This document shows positions 34,146 to 43,907 of a stretch of 64,000 nt of DNA, piece by piece. The notes beneath the pieces were generated by a model. It did no database searches and was not told where the DNA came from. It was given only the letters and a program-made list of their open reading frames with translations. Origin of the DNA: Micromonospora sp. WMMD812 (GTDB lineage Bacteria > Actinomycetota > Actinomycetes > Mycobacteriales > Micromonosporaceae). Where the stretch lies: the NCBI RefSeq assembly GCF_027497215.1, contig NZ_CP114904.1, forward strand, positions 3,680,001 through 3,744,000, in the 5' to 3' direction. A program made the position numbers and the translations under genes. Position 1 is the stretch's first letter; every line of letters starts with the position of its first letter.

Positions 34146-36188
34146 CTACCGGCCGCCGAGCTGCCCGACCAGGTCATCCACCTCGGTGACGGGACGCTCG
34201 CAGACGAAACCGCGGCAGGCGTACGCGGTGGGCCGCCCGTCGACCATCGGACGGTCGGCGAGCAGCGGCACGCCCGGCTGGTCGGGCCGACCCGCCACGA
34301 TCACCGCGCCCGGTGGGGCGTACCGGTGGGCCGCCGCGAGCAGCGGGCCGCCGGCGGGCTGGTCGGTGACCACCGCGATCTCGTACGGCCCGGAGAGCAG
34401 GGCCTCGCCGACGGTCGCCGCGTACCCGGTGAAGCGGGCGTGCCGGGCGACGATCGGCGCCACCGTGCCGAGCGCGGTCTCCGCCGCCTCCCGGTACCGC
34501 GTCTCGCCGGTCAGCGCCGCGTACGCCACCAACGCCGCGACGATCGCCGACCGGCCGGACGGGGTGGCGTTGTCGGTCGGGTCCGCGGGCCGGGTGACCA
34601 GCCGCTCGGCGTCGTCGGCGGTGTCGTAGAACCCGCCGTCCGGCGCGGCGAACCGGTCCAGCGCGACATCCAGCAGCCGGCCGGCCAGCTCCAGCCAACG
34701 CCCCTCGCCGGTGAGCTGGTGCAGCGCGCAGAACGCCTCGGCCACGCAGCCGTAGTCCTCCAGCACCCCGGCCGGCTCGCCGACGACCTTGTCCCGGGAC
34801 ACCCGGCGCAGCCGCCCGTCCACCAGGTGCACGGTGGCCAGGTGCTCGGCGGTGTCGCGCAGCGCGCCGTCGGCCACGATGGCGACGCCGTCCATCAGGT
34901 TGGCGTCCTCGTCGTCCGGGTTCGCGTAGAGCGCGGCGACCTGCAGGAACTCGGCGATCGCGGTGATCGCCAGCCCGTTCCAGGCGGCGACCACCTTGTC
35001 GTCGCGGGCCGGCTGGGGCCGGGCGTCCCGGGCGACCAGCAGCCGACCCACCACCTCCTGCCAGCGTCGGCGCACCGCCGGGTCGGCGTCGTCCACGTCC
35101 CGGGCCAGCCGCAGCACGCTCGTGCCGTGCTCAAAATTGCCGGACTCGGTGACCCCGAACAGGTCGGCGGCGAAGCGGCCGTCCTCCTCTCCCAGCACCT
35201 CGACGAGCTGCGTCGGGGTCCAGACGTAGGTGAGGCCCTCGACGCCCTGGGTGTCCGCGTCCAGCGCGGACGCGAAGCCCTCGCCGGGCCGGTGCAGCTC
35301 GTCGGCGAGGAACCGGGCGGTGTCCCGGGCGATCCGGCGGGCCAACCGGTCCCCGGTCAGCCGCCAGAGCTGGGTGTACGACCGCAGCAGCAACGCGTTG
35401 TCGTAGAGCATCTTCTCGAAGTGCGGGACGGTCCAGTGCCCGTCGACCGAGTAGCGGGCGAAGCCACCGGCGAGCTGGTCGTAGATGCCGCCCCGGGCCA
35501 TCGCCTCGCTGGTGTGCCGGGCGATCTCCAGGCTGCGGGCCGAGCCGGTGCGCTGGTGGTGCCGCAGCAGGAAGAGCAGGTTCATGTGCGGCGGGAACTT
35601 CGGGGCGCCGCCGAAGCCGCCGTTCGTCTCGTCGTACTCCTCGGCGAGCTGCGCGGCTGCGGCGTCGAGCAGGTCCGCGGTGAGCGGGGCGGTCAGACCG
35701 CCCACGGCCTGGGCGCCGCCGATCGCCTCCACCACCGCGGCGCCCTGCTGGAGAACGGCGTCCCGCTGGTCCCGCCACGCGCTGGTGACCGACTGGAGCA
35801 GCCGGACGAAGTTGGGCCGGGGGAAGTAGGTGCCGCAGAAGAACGGGCTGCCGTCCGGGGTGGCGACGACGGTCATCGGCCAGCCACCCTGGCCGGTCAT
35901 GGCCTGGGTGGCGGTCATGTACACCGCGTCGACGTCCGGGCGCTCCTCCCGGTCCACCTTGACGGACACGAAGTCGGCGTTCATCAGCGCGGCCACCGAC
36001 TCGTCCTCGAACGACTCGTGCGCCATCACGTGACACCAGTGGCAGGCGGCGTAGCCGACCGAGATGATCACGGGTACGTCGCGCCGCCGCGCCTCGGCGA
36101 ACGCCTCCTCGCACCACGGCCACCAGTCAACGGGGTTGTCGGCGTGCTGGAGCAGGTACGGCGAGGTCGCCTCGGCGAGTCGATTCAC
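34146..36188 (-). CDS. DUF255 thioredoxin-domain protein (YyaL/SPATA20 family)
   Basis: 680 residues. The N-terminal thioredoxin-like domain carries CHWC (C49-C52) in [16 protein letters not shown]. The rest is an alpha/alpha barrel resembling N-acylglucosamine epimerases ([35 protein letters not shown]). Members occur in all domains of life; the biochemical role is unsettled, with redox or cellobiose-epimerase-like activity proposed. GTG 36188 follows TATGGT by 6 nt, hence leaderless. Both domains and length are complete. Confidence 0.92.
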   Translation of the reverse strand: MNRLAEATSPYLLQHADNPVDWWPWCEEAFAEARRRDVPVIISVGYAACHWCHVMAHESFEDESVAALMNADFVSVKVDREERPDVDAVYMTATQAMTGQGGWPMTVVATPDGSPFFCGTYFPRPNFVRLLQSVTSAWRDQRDAVLQQGAAVVEAIGGAQAVGGLTAPLTADLLDAAAAQLAEEYDETNGGFGGAPKFPPHMNLLFLLRHHQRTGSARSLEIARHTSEAMARGGIYDQLAGGFARYSVDGHWTVPHFEKMLYDNALLLRSYTQLWRLTGDRLARRIARDTARFLADELHRPGEGFASALDADTQGVEGLTYVWTPTQLVEVLGEEDGRFAADLFGVTESGNFEHGTSVLRLARDVDDADPAVRRRWQEVVGRLLVARDARPQPARDDKVVAAWNGLAITAIAEFLQVAALYANPDDEDANLMDGVAIVADGALRDTAEHLATVHLVDGRLRRVSRDKVVGEPAGVLEDYGCVAEAFCALHQLTGEGRWLELAGRLLDVALDRFAAPDGGFYDTADDAERLVTRPADPTDNATPSGRSAIVAALVAYAALTGETRYREAAETALGTVAPIVARHARFTGYAATVGEALLSGPYEIAVVTDQPAGGPLLAAAHRYAPPGAVIVAGRPDQPGVPLLADRPMVDGRPTAYACRGFVCERPVTEVDDLVGQLGGR

Positions 36189-36194
36189 CCGACG

Positions 36195-36200
36195 ACCATA
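36195..36200 (-). promoter_or_regulatory. Leaderless -10 element of the DUF255 gene
   Basis: TATGGT on the minus strand ends 6 nt before GTG 36188. Confidence 0.45.
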
Positions 36201-36223
36201 TCCACCCCGCCCGACCTCGCCCT

Positions 36224-36284
36224 GTTGATCATGAAGTTATTGCCGCCGAGGGCGGCGTGTCGGCGCACCAACTTCATGATCAAC
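36224..36284. repeat. Dispersed inverted-repeat element, copy 2
   Basis: 15-bp arms GTTGATCATGAAGTT (36224-36238) and its exact complement (36270-36284) flank a 31-nt centre that itself has a GCCGCC/GGCGGC inner stem. It shares the TTGATCATGAAGTT core with the element at 13930. It lies between the GGDEF-EAL stop (36317) and the DUF255 start (36188). Confidence 0.8.
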
Positions 36285-36316
36285 ACGCCACGGTCGCAGA
36301 GCCGGAGCCAGAAGGG

Positions 36317-38848
36317 TCAGGACGCGCCGTCGGCGCGGAGCGGGAAGACGTTGGGGCGGGCCTCGTCGAGGAGGGTGCCCAGCACTGCGCCGATCTTGTC
36401 GGCCGGCATCGGCTTGAAGAAGTGGTAGCCCTGTGCCGCGGTGCAGCCGAGCTCGGCCAGGGCGGAGCGCTGCTCGGCGGTCTCCACGCCCTCGGCCACC
36501 ACCCGCAGCCCCAGCTCGTGCGCGAGGCCCACGGTGGTCCGGACGATCGCCGCGGCCTCCGGGGAGTCGACCATCCGGATCACGAACGAGCGGTCCACCT
36601 TCAGCTCGTCCACCGCGATCCGGGTGAGGAAGGTCAGCGACGAGAATCCGGTGCCGAAGTCGTCCACCGCGAGCTGCACACCCATCGACCGGAGCGTGGC
36701 CAGCACCTCGTCGATGACCTCCAGCTCGCTCATCACCACCGTCTCGGTGATCTCGAGGACCAGCCGCTGCGCCGGCACCTGGTGCCGGCGCAGCGCGTCG
36801 GCGATCTCCGTCGGCAGTCGCGGGTCGAGCAGGCTCCGCGCGGAGAGGTTGACCGAGATCGGGATCTCCAGCCCCTCCCGCGCCCACCCGGCGGCGATCC
36901 CCAGCGCCTTGTCCAACACGTACCGGGTGAACGTGCCGAGCTGCTCGCTGTTCTCCACGGGCCGGATGAAGTCGACCGGGCCGAGCCAGCCGCGGCGCGG
37001 GTGCCGCCAGCGGATCAGCGCCTCGACACCGGTCGGCGCGCCGGTGGCCAGATCGACCGCCGGCTGCAACGCCAGCACGAGCTGGTCCTCGACCTTGAGC
37101 GCCTCGCGCAGCTCGGCCAGCAGGGCGAGCTGGTCGGTGCTGGCCGCGTCCCGCGTGCTGTCGTACGCGGCGACGTTGCCGCCGCCCTCCTTGGCCTGGT
37201 ACATCGCGATGTCGGCCCGGCGCAGCAGCTCGGTCAGGTCGGCGGTGCCGGCGTCGGCCACCACCACACCGACGGACACCTCGACGGACATCCGCACTCC
37301 GGCGACCTCGGTCGGCGCGGCCAGCCGCTCGGCGATCTCGCGGGCCTGGCGCAGCGCGTACGCCATCGGGGCGGCGCGGTCACCGATCACCGGCACCGAC
37401 GTCAGCAGCAGCGCGAACTCGTCGCCGCCGAGCCGGCCGAGCAGGTCACCCGAGCGGGCCAGCGCGCCCAGCCGGTTGGCGGTCAGCCGGAGCAGCTGGT
37501 CCCCGGCCGCGTGGCCCAGGGTGTCGTTGACCCCGCGGAACTGGTCGATGTCGAGCAGCAGCAGCGCTACGGGGTGGTCGTGCGCGAGCTGCCGCAGCGC
37601 CTGGTCACCCTTGTTGAGCATGGCCGCCCGGTTGATCAGGCCGGTGAGCGGGTCGTGCACCGCCTCGTACGACGACCGGGCGGTGACCAACCTCAGCTCG
37701 CGGTGGGTGGCGGCGTCGTGCAACGCGGCGGCGAGCGCCTCGCCGAACGCGGCCAGCGCGTCCCGGTCGCGCCCACCGGGGCTCGCGGATCGGGGGAAGC
37801 GCACCCGCAGCCGGCCGACCGGCACCGCGCCGACGGTGAGCGGGCGCACCAGTTCGCGCTCGTCCGGCTCGGTGGCCACGGGCCGGGTGATCTCCCGGTC
37901 GACCATCCCGCCCGCGGCGTCGCCCCGGTAGCGCCGCCAGCGCCCGTCGCCGCGCGCCACGTCCACATCGACCAGCTCGGCGTTGAACAGCGTCAGCGCC
38001 CCGGTGACCGCGGCGCTGGCCACGCCCCGCTCGTCGAGCTGGTTGAGCGCGGCCGTGGCGTCGGCGAACGCCCGCCAGGTCCGGCGCTCCTGGTCGACGC
38101 GGAGCCGGTGGCGGTAGGTCTGCTGGAGGAGCCAGAGCGGCGGTGGAAGCAGCAGCAGCCACCGCGGGTCGATCTCCAGCAGCGCCACGACGAGCAGGCC
38201 GACCGCGACGTTGCCGACGAACATCAGCAGCTTGCCGCGCAGCGCCGCGAGCAGCGACGGCCCGATCGGCACACCGTGCCGCAGGCCCAGCGTGACCCCT
38301 CCGATCCAAGCTGTGACGAGCAGGTAGGTCACCGATCCGGCGATCGCGGCGACGGCCAGCCCCGGCGTGGGCGCGGCCAGCAGCGGGCGCCCGAGCGCGG
38401 TGGTCACCGACACGGCGACCGCCGACGCGGCGGCCAGCGACGCCGCGATGCGGACGACCTCCAGCACCGGCCTGCGCTCCCCGAAGGCCGAGAGCGCCGA
38501 CCAGGCGAGCCCGGCGCCGAGCAGGGTGGCGGAGGGGAGCCAGCCGGCGGGCGCCAGGTAGAGGCAGATGATCAGCGCCGCCTCGCCCCAGCTGATGCTC
38601 ACCATGCCGGCGGCGGCGCGGAACCGCAGCCGGGCCAGCTGGGCGAGGGCGAGGACGGCCACGGCGATGGCGTAGCGGGCCGGAGCGGGGATCGGATCGT
38701 CGGCGGGAAGCCGGTGCGGCAGGCTCAAACCGACCAGGGCGGCGATCACCGCGGTCAGGGTCACCGCGGCGGTGAGCACCAGCACCCGGGGTGGCGTGCT
38801 GCGAACCCCCAGCCGGTCGAGCTGCTCGCCGGCCCTACCGGACGTCAC
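36317..38848 (-). CDS. Membrane-bound GGDEF-EAL protein (c-di-GMP turnover)
   Basis: 843 residues. About eight membrane helices occupy residues 20-240. A GAF-like linker follows to about 400, then GGDEF (about 415-575) and EAL (about 600-830) domains. GRLGGDEF is intact, with an RSGD inhibitory site five residues upstream. The EAL domain keeps GVEALIRW, SVNLSARSL, EITETV, DDFGTGFSS, DELKVDRSF and EGVET, so both cyclase and phosphodiesterase could be active. In actinomycetes c-di-GMP controls development through BldD. GTG 38848 is the start used. A DosR-like palindrome lies 88 bp upstream (38936-38952). The membrane input domain is unidentified. Confidence 0.93.
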   Translation of the reverse strand: MTSGRAGEQLDRLGVRSTPPRVLVLTAAVTLTAVIAALVGLSLPHRLPADDPIPAPARYAIAVAVLALAQLARLRFRAAAGMVSISWGEAALIICLYLAPAGWLPSATLLGAGLAWSALSAFGERRPVLEVVRIAASLAAASAVAVSVTTALGRPLLAAPTPGLAVAAIAGSVTYLLVTAWIGGVTLGLRHGVPIGPSLLAALRGKLLMFVGNVAVGLLVVALLEIDPRWLLLLPPPLWLLQQTYRHRLRVDQERRTWRAFADATAALNQLDERGVASAAVTGALTLFNAELVDVDVARGDGRWRRYRGDAAGGMVDREITRPVATEPDERELVRPLTVGAVPVGRLRVRFPRSASPGGRDRDALAAFGEALAAALHDAATHRELRLVTARSSYEAVHDPLTGLINRAAMLNKGDQALRQLAHDHPVALLLLDIDQFRGVNDTLGHAAGDQLLRLTANRLGALARSGDLLGRLGGDEFALLLTSVPVIGDRAAPMAYALRQAREIAERLAAPTEVAGVRMSVEVSVGVVVADAGTADLTELLRRADIAMYQAKEGGGNVAAYDSTRDAASTDQLALLAELREALKVEDQLVLALQPAVDLATGAPTGVEALIRWRHPRRGWLGPVDFIRPVENSEQLGTFTRYVLDKALGIAAGWAREGLEIPISVNLSARSLLDPRLPTEIADALRRHQVPAQRLVLEITETVVMSELEVIDEVLATLRSMGVQLAVDDFGTGFSSLTFLTRIAVDELKVDRSFVIRMVDSPEAAAIVRTTVGLAHELGLRVVAEGVETAEQRSALAELGCTAAQGYHFFKPMPADKIGAVLGTLLDEARPNVFPLRADGAS

Positions 38849-38935
38849 CGACCCGCCCTCTGGACCGACCGACCGACCGTACGACGGGCCGCCGCTGCTG
38901 TGACGGTCATCGGCGCCCCCTTCCGCGCACGGCTC

Positions 38936-38952
38936 GGGGACTTTTGGTCCCC
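38936..38952. promoter_or_regulatory. DosR/DevR-like palindrome upstream of the GGDEF-EAL gene
   Basis: GGGGAC, five bases TTTTG, then GTCCCC: a near-perfect dyad of the GGGACTT...CCC type bound by hypoxia regulators of the DosR/DevR family. The centre is one base longer than the mycobacterial consensus, so this is only a candidate. Confidence 0.3.
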
Positions 38953-39027
38953 CCGGCGGAAGGCTAAGCCAAACCCGATGGCCGCAACAGGGGTCGACGA
39001 CCGGGTTCGGCGTGATTCATGCGCGGA

Positions 39028-39321
39028 CTACCCGTTCCGGCGCTGCTGACGCCCCGTGGGAGCGTCCGAGGATGAATCCGGTCCTCCGGTCCCGTCTGTC
39101 GGATCGGTGACTGCCGCGTCCGCCCGGCCCGTCTCGCTCGGGCGCCCCTGCTCGGGGAACCGGTCGGGCAGCCGGCGCAGCCGGGCGTTCATGTTGCGGA
39201 TCAGCAGAACGGTGGCGGTGCCCAGCACCAGGATGAGGAAGAGACCCATCGGCCCGGCCAGGCCACCCGTGCGGGTGTCCCCGAAGTTGTTCTCCGCGAG
39301 CACCTGTGCGGCGGTCAGCAT
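39028..39321 (-). CDS. Small single-pass membrane protein next to mca
   Basis: 97 residues. A short N-terminal segment (LTAAQVLAENNFGDTRTGG) precedes one membrane helix (about 24-43, GPMGLFLILVLGTATVLLI), a basic stop-transfer patch and a charged, low-complexity tail. GGAGG lies 6 nt before ATG 39321. It follows mca by 48 bp on the same strand, and similar small proteins often accompany mca in actinomycetes. No function known; mca partner or membrane anchor is a guess. Confidence 0.8.
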   Translation of the reverse strand: MLTAAQVLAENNFGDTRTGGLAGPMGLFLILVLGTATVLLIRNMNARLRRLPDRFPEQGRPSETGRADAAVTDPTDGTGGPDSSSDAPTGRQQRRNG

Positions 39322-39369
39322 GGCGTTCCTCCGATGGACGACTGGTGACCAGCGTAGCGCCGCGCCGGC

Positions 39370-40251
39370 TCAGCGGGCATGCGCGGTCTCGCGCACGCCG
39401 GCGAACAGGTCCGACTCGGGGAGCGGGCTGTCGACCATCGAGCGCACCAGCTCGTAGTCCTCCGTCGGCCACGCACCCTGCTGGAGCTCCATCGGCACCT
39501 GGAACCAGAAGCCGTCCGGGTCGACCTGGGTGGCGTGGGCGCGCAGCGCGTCGTCGCGGACCGGGAAGTATTCCGCGCACTCGACGCGGGTGGTGATCCG
39601 CGGGCCCTTGTCCGGGCGCTCGTCCCAGCGCTTGAGCCACTCCTCGTAGGGCGACTCCAGGCCGGCGGCGAGCATCGCCTCGTGCAGCGCCATGATCTTG
39701 CCCTTGGAGAAGCCGATGTCGTAGTAGAGCTTCAGCGGCTGCCACGGCTCGCCCAGCTCCGGGTAGCGCTGCGGGTCGCCGGCGGCCTCGAAGGCGGCCA
39801 CGCTCACGTTGTGGCACATGATGTGGTCCGGGTGGGGGTAACCGCCCTCCTCGTCGTACGTCGTGACGACGTGCGGGCGGAACTGGCGCATCAGCCGCAC
39901 CAGCGGGCCGGCGGCCACCTCGACGTCCTGCAGGGCGAAGCACCCCTCGGGCAGCGGCGGCAGCGGATCGCCCTCGGGCAGCCCCGAGTCGACGAAGCCG
40001 AGCCAGGCCTGCTCGATGCCGAGGATCGCCCGGGCGGCGTCCATCTCGCCGCGGCGGATCTCGGCGATGTTGGCCCAGACGTCGGGTCGGTCGAGCTTCG
40101 GGTTGAGCACGCTGCCGCGCTCTCCGCCGGTGCACGTCACGACCAGGACGTCCACCCCCTCGGCGACGTACTTCGCCGTGGTCGCGGCGCCCTTGCTGGA
40201 CTCGTCGTCCGGATGGGCGTGGACGGCCATGAGACGCAGCTGTTCTGCCAA
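39370..40251 (-). CDS. mca: Mycothiol S-conjugate amidase
   Basis: 293-residue zinc amidase of the LmbE/PIG-L fold. It cleaves mycothiol S-conjugates to glucosaminyl-inositol and a mercapturic acid, the main thiol detoxification route of actinomycetes. Zinc ligands are visible in VHAHPDDES (H13 and D16) and in [11 protein letters not shown] (about 137-147). Its 293 residues and the [13 protein letters not shown] segment fit Mca rather than the related deacetylase MshB. It starts at TTG 40251, with GAGGAG about 9 nt upstream. It is divergent from the DUF4307 gene, as in mycobacteria. Confidence 0.94.
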   Translation of the reverse strand: MAEQLRLMAVHAHPDDESSKGAATTAKYVAEGVDVLVVTCTGGERGSVLNPKLDRPDVWANIAEIRRGEMDAARAILGIEQAWLGFVDSGLPEGDPLPPLPEGCFALQDVEVAAGPLVRLMRQFRPHVVTTYDEEGGYPHPDHIMCHNVSVAAFEAAGDPQRYPELGEPWQPLKLYYDIGFSKGKIMALHEAMLAAGLESPYEEWLKRWDERPDKGPRITTRVECAEYFPVRDDALRAHATQVDPDGFWFQVPMELQQGAWPTEDYELVRSMVDSPLPESDLFAGVRETAHAR

Positions 40252-40449
40252 CTTCGGCGCTCCTCGTCTGGGTCGGCCCCGGGGCCGGCCGGCTGACCTG
40301 CCGGAATTCCGCCCTCCCGCGGCCCGACCGGCGGCGGCCGGTCAGTGCCGACGGCCGACCTGCCATGCTTGACGCGGAGCCGGGCTGGGAGGATGGACTC
40401 TGCCATTCTTGCCGATGCCACCGACAACAACGCCAGGAGATACCCGCCG

Positions 40450-40887
40450 GTGAGCGAGACGCACGCCACAATTCCACCGGGAACGCCGGTCTTCCCGCCC
40501 GGGCGGTACGGCCGCCGCCGGGAGTCCGGCGGGCGCCGCCCCCTGCTGTTGGCCGCGGTGGTCCTGGTCGTGCTGGCCACCGTCCTGAGCCTCATCGCGG
40601 TCCGGCTCTACCGCCAGTACGGCGATCCGAACTACGACGCCCAGGTCGTGACGTACACCGACATCACGGACACTCAGGTGCAGATCGAGTTCCGGCTGAC
40701 CGTGCCGACCGGCGGCTCGGCGGTCTGCCTGCTACGCGCCCGGAGCCGGGACGGCGCCGAGGTGGCCCGGGAACAGGTCACGGTGACCGCGCCCCCGGGG
40801 AAGCGGCACGTCACCACGCGGCACATGCTCACGACCACGGGCCGACCCTTCATCGGCGAGGTGCTGCGCTGCCGCCCGCCCGCCTGA
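40450..40887 (+). CDS. DUF4307 family membrane protein
   Basis: 145 residues: a Pro/Gly/Arg-rich N-terminus, one membrane helix (about 34-53, PLLLAAVVLVVLATVLSLIA), then an extracytoplasmic beta-rich domain of about 90 residues (QVQIEFRLTVP, TTTGRPFIGEVLRCRPP). This is the DUF4307 layout; the gene is consistently between mca and greA in actinobacteria (Rv1081c position). GTG 40450 with AGGAG about 10 nt upstream is preferred to a longer start near 40345 that would overlap the mca promoter region. Function unknown. Confidence 0.85.
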   Translation: MSETHATIPPGTPVFPPGRYGRRRESGGRRPLLLAAVVLVVLATVLSLIAVRLYRQYGDPNYDAQVVTYTDITDTQVQIEFRLTVPTGGSAVCLLRARSRDGAEVAREQVTVTAPPGKRHVTTRHMLTTTGRPFIGEVLRCRPPA

Positions 40888-40985
40888 GTCGGCCGCCCGC
40901 CGCGCTGTCGCCCGCCCACCTGAGTCGGCCGACGCGCCGCGCAGGCCCGCCCGCCTGAGTCGGCCGACCGCCGCGCTGTCGCCCG
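40877..40985. repeat. Three 36-bp tandem repeats starting at the DUF4307 stop
   Basis: CCTGAGTCGGCCG recurs at exact 36-bp steps (its TGAG begins at 40885, 40921 and 40957), with imperfect copies of CGCCGCGCTGTCGCCCGC between. The first TGA is the DUF4307 stop codon. The rest of the gap to greA (to 41155) holds no gene; a possible greA -10 TAAACT is at 41104. Confidence 0.8.
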
Positions 40986-41155
40986 CAAACCCCCGGTGAG
41001 CTGGGACGACAGGCGGCCGGTCGACGGGGTCGACACGGTGACCGCCCGTGCCCGACGACGGCACGGGTGGTGATCGACGCCACCTCGTGTCGTCCCCCGC
41101 TGGTAAACTCGGAAGTTCACCTGTCGTCAGCCACGCACAACTGAGGAGACCGCCT

Positions 41156-41653
41156 GTGTCCACTGGCAACGAGGCGCCGGCCACCTGGCTGTCCCAGGAC
41201 GCTCACGACCGACTCAAGGCTGAGCTCGACGAGCACATCGCCAACCGGCCGGTCATCGCCGCCGAGATCAACGCCCGGCGCGAGGAGGGCGACCTGCGGG
41301 AGAACGGTGGCTACCACGCCGCCCGCGAGGAGCAGGGCAAGGCCGAGGGGCGCATCCGCTACCTCCAGGAGTTGCTCCGCACCGCCAAGGTCGGCGAGGC
41401 CCCGTCGGCCGACGCCGTGTCGCCCGGCATGGTCGTGACCATCTACTTCGACGACGACAAGGACGACACCGAGACCTTCCTGCTCGGCTCCCGCGAGGTG
41501 GCGTCGACCACCGACCTGACCGTCTACAGCCCCGAGTCGGCCCTCGGCAAGGCCATCCTGGGCGGCCGGGCCGGGCAGACCTGCACCTACACGGCGCCCA
41601 GCGGCGCCGACATCAAGGTGACCGTGGTCAGCTTCGAGCCGTACTCCGGCTGA
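41156..41653 (+). CDS. greA: Transcription elongation factor GreA
   Basis: 165-residue protein of normal GreA length that enters the RNA polymerase secondary channel and stimulates cleavage of backtracked RNA. The N-terminal coiled coil carries the acidic tip ([19 protein letters not shown], about 42-60), and the C-terminal FKBP-like domain ([16 protein letters not shown]) follows. GTG 41156 is chosen because GAGGAG lies 7 nt upstream; a longer frame back to 41048 has no support. A terminator shared with the convergent ilvA gene follows. Confidence 0.95.
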   Translation: MSTGNEAPATWLSQDAHDRLKAELDEHIANRPVIAAEINARREEGDLRENGGYHAAREEQGKAEGRIRYLQELLRTAKVGEAPSADAVSPGMVVTIYFDDDKDDTETFLLGSREVASTTDLTVYSPESALGKAILGGRAGQTCTYTAPSGADIKVTVVSFEPYSG

Positions 41654-41691
41654 GCCGGCGGCCGGGGCCCCGCGCCGCACCACTTCCACGA

Positions 41692-41725
41692 GCGAGGCGT
41701 GACACCGGTCGGTGTCACGCCTCGC
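41692..41725. terminator. Bidirectional terminator of greA and ilvA
   Basis: Perfect 15-bp arms (41692-41706 and 41711-41725) with a 4-nt loop. The ilvA stop codon (41715-41717) lies inside the right arm, so the hairpin overlaps the coding end. Confidence 0.75.
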
Positions 41726-42935
41726 CTGCGAAGACCACCTGGTAGCCGCTCGCCCGCAGGGCGCTGATCAGCGTGTCCGAGTGCTCCACCCCGCGGGTCT
41801 CCACCGACAGCGCCACCTCCACCTCACCCAGGTGCAGGTGCGGGTTGGCCCGCTGGTGCTCCACGTCCACCACGTTCGCCCGGTGCTCGGCGATCTCGCT
41901 GAGCAGCGAGGCGAGCTGGCCCGGCCGGTCCGTGCAGCGCACGGTGAACCGCAAGTAGCGCCCCGCGGCCGCCAGCCCGTGCTCGATCACCCGCAGCATC
42001 AGCAGCGGGTCGATGTTGCCGCCGGAGAGCACCGCGACCACCGGGGCCTCCACCTCCACCACGCCGGCCAGCAGCGCGGCGACGCCGACCGCCCCGGCCG
42101 GCTCGACCACCTGCTTGCCCCGCTCCAGCAGCATCAACAGGGCGCGGGAGATGTCCTCCTCGGACACGGTGACCACGTCGTCCACCAGCTTGCGGACGTG
42201 GGTGAAGGTGATGTCGCCGGGCCGGCCGACCGCGATGCCGTCGGCGATGGTGCTGAACGCCGGCAACCGCACCGGTTCCCCGGCGAGCAGCGAGGGCGGG
42301 TACGCCGCGGCGCTGGCCGCCTGCACCCCGATCACCCGGACCTCGGGCCGCAGTGCCTTGGCGGCCACCGCGATCCCCGACACCAGCCCGCCACCGCCGA
42401 CCCCGGTGATGATCGTCTTCACGTCCGGGCACTGTTCGAGGATCTCCAGCGCCACCGTGCCCTGCCCGGCGATCACGTCCCGGTGGTCGAACGGGTGGAT
42501 CAGCACCGCGCCGGTCCGCTCGGCGAACGTCTGCGCCGCGACCAACGACTCGTCCACCGTGCTCCCGACCAGCTCGACCTGCGCGCCGTACCCCTTGGTC
42601 GCCGCCACCTTCGGCAGCGGCGCGTTCACCGGCATGAAGACCGTGGCGTGCGTGCCGACCAGGCCGGCGGCGAGCGCCACCCCCTGGGCGTGGTTGCCGG
42701 CGCTCGCCGCGACCACGCCCCGCTCCCGCTCCTCCGCCGAGAGCCGGGAGATCCGCACGTACGCGCCGCGCACCTTGTACGAGCCCGCGCGCTGCACGTT
42801 CTCGCACTTCAGCCAGGCCGGCCCGCCCAGCGCCGCGCTGAGCGGACGCGACGGCTCCAGCGGGGTGGTCCGGGTGACGCCCGCGAGCAGTTCCCGCGCG
42901 GCCTGTACGTCGGCGAGACCGACCAGTTCCGTCAT
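41715..42935 (-). CDS. ilvA: Threonine ammonia-lyase
   Basis: 406-residue PLP enzyme converting threonine to 2-oxobutyrate for isoleucine synthesis. The PLP lysine is K54 in CENVQRAGSYKVRGAY, and the glycine loop GVGGGGLVSGI binds the phosphate. A single ACT domain at about 325-406 (RYLRFTVRCTDRPGQLASLL) marks the short form. ATG 42935 overlaps the stop of the upstream DUF4328 gene (ATGA), so expression is coupled to that gene. It is the last gene of the minus-strand run metB-amidase-DUF4328-ilvA. Both biosynthetic and catabolic roles are possible. Confidence 0.93.
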   Translation of the reverse strand: MTELVGLADVQAARELLAGVTRTTPLEPSRPLSAALGGPAWLKCENVQRAGSYKVRGAYVRISRLSAEERERGVVAASAGNHAQGVALAAGLVGTHATVFMPVNAPLPKVAATKGYGAQVELVGSTVDESLVAAQTFAERTGAVLIHPFDHRDVIAGQGTVALEILEQCPDVKTIITGVGGGGLVSGIAVAAKALRPEVRVIGVQAASAAAYPPSLLAGEPVRLPAFSTIADGIAVGRPGDITFTHVRKLVDDVVTVSEEDISRALLMLLERGKQVVEPAGAVGVAALLAGVVEVEAPVVAVLSGGNIDPLLMLRVIEHGLAAAGRYLRFTVRCTDRPGQLASLLSEIAEHRANVVDVEHQRANPHLHLGEVEVALSVETRGVEHSDTLISALRASGYQVVFAGEA

Positions 42936-43858
42936 GCCCCGATCGTGCCACCCGCCGGCGGCGGGACCGGCGGCGACGCCACGGTCGAGTCGGTCGCCAC
43001 CTGCGGCGACGAACCGGTGACGGGCTGCGCCGGAGGCGGGGCGTAGCCGACCGGCGCGCCCGGCGTCGGCCAGCCGGGGTGGTGGTACGGCCACGCGCCC
43101 GGAGCGCGGCTAATCCGGTCCTGTTGGGCGGCGGAGATCCGCCGGATCAGCACGATGAACGCGACGCCCGCGACCACGCACGCCACCGCCGGGATCAGTC
43201 GGGGGCCGATCGTCTCCTGGTAGTAGCGGACGTACGTCTGGAACTCCGCCTCGTTGCGGGGCAACTCGGTGAGTTCGGCGTACCTGCGGTCGTCGTTCTT
43301 GGCGACAACGCGGTCGCCGATGGTGAACGCGAGCCACGCCGCCCACCAGACAACGACCAGCCCAGGGGTGCTCCGGCGCCACAGGCTGTCCCGCGCGACG
43401 TTGGCCACCACCCGGGCCGGCACCACGAAGTTGGCGAACGGCACCAGCCACCCGGCGATGGCCCAGCCCGAACTGAGCGACGGCAGCGCGCCCGGGAAGG
43501 CGTCGATGTTCTTCCGGACCCGCCAGGTCCAGATGATCACCAGTACGGACGCGACCAGGATTGCCAGCAGGTAGGGCACCGTGAGCGCGACCTCCGCCAG
43601 CACCGCGCCGAGCAGCAGATCGCGGTCACCCTGCTCGGTCGCCGTACGGGCGATCTGCATGCCGACGAGGGGGAACAGCGCGGCCGGCAGGTAGAGCAGG
43701 GCGGCGGCGCCGACCGCGATCGACGCGGCCCGACCCAGGCCACGGACGGCGTACGTGGGCAGGCCGGGGTTGACCGCCGGCTGCCCGAGCGGGGTGAAAC
43801 AGCGGGCACATTCGTCGAGCGCGGGGGACGTGGCGTCCCCGCAGGTCGGGCACTGCAT
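42932..43858 (-). CDS. DUF4328 membrane protein with zinc ribbon
   Basis: 308 residues. An N-terminal zinc ribbon (C3, C6, C17, C20) is followed by about six membrane helices, with the DUF4328 motif around SSGWAIAGWLVPFANFVVPA and the NFVVP turn. A final roughly 60-residue Pro/Gly tail follows. ATG 43858 starts directly at the ribbon. The gene overlaps the ilvA start by four bases and is preceded by the amidase gene after 49 bp, so it is probably co-transcribed. Function unknown; the family is expanded in actinomycetes. Confidence 0.85.
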   Translation of the reverse strand: MQCPTCGDATSPALDECARCFTPLGQPAVNPGLPTYAVRGLGRAASIAVGAAALLYLPAALFPLVGMQIARTATEQGDRDLLLGAVLAEVALTVPYLLAILVASVLVIIWTWRVRKNIDAFPGALPSLSSGWAIAGWLVPFANFVVPARVVANVARDSLWRRSTPGLVVVWWAAWLAFTIGDRVVAKNDDRRYAELTELPRNEAEFQTYVRYYQETIGPRLIPAVACVVAGVAFIVLIRRISAAQQDRISRAPGAWPYHHPGWPTPGAPVGYAPPPAQPVTGSSPQVATDSTVASPPVPPPAGGTIGA

Positions 43859-43907
43859 GATGACCGTCCAGGGTGCGGCGCGATGGGTGCGCGCACACGC
43901 TAGACGA

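Noticed and set aside
36257..39049. Plus-strand open frame of about 930 codons opposite the GGDEF-EAL gene
   Set aside because: The minus strand has complete GGDEF and EAL motifs; the plus frame is an artefact of high GC third positions.
40877..40985. 36-bp periodic repeat as a CRISPR array
   Set aside because: The 36-bp unit is directly tandem with no spacers, and no cas gene is near.
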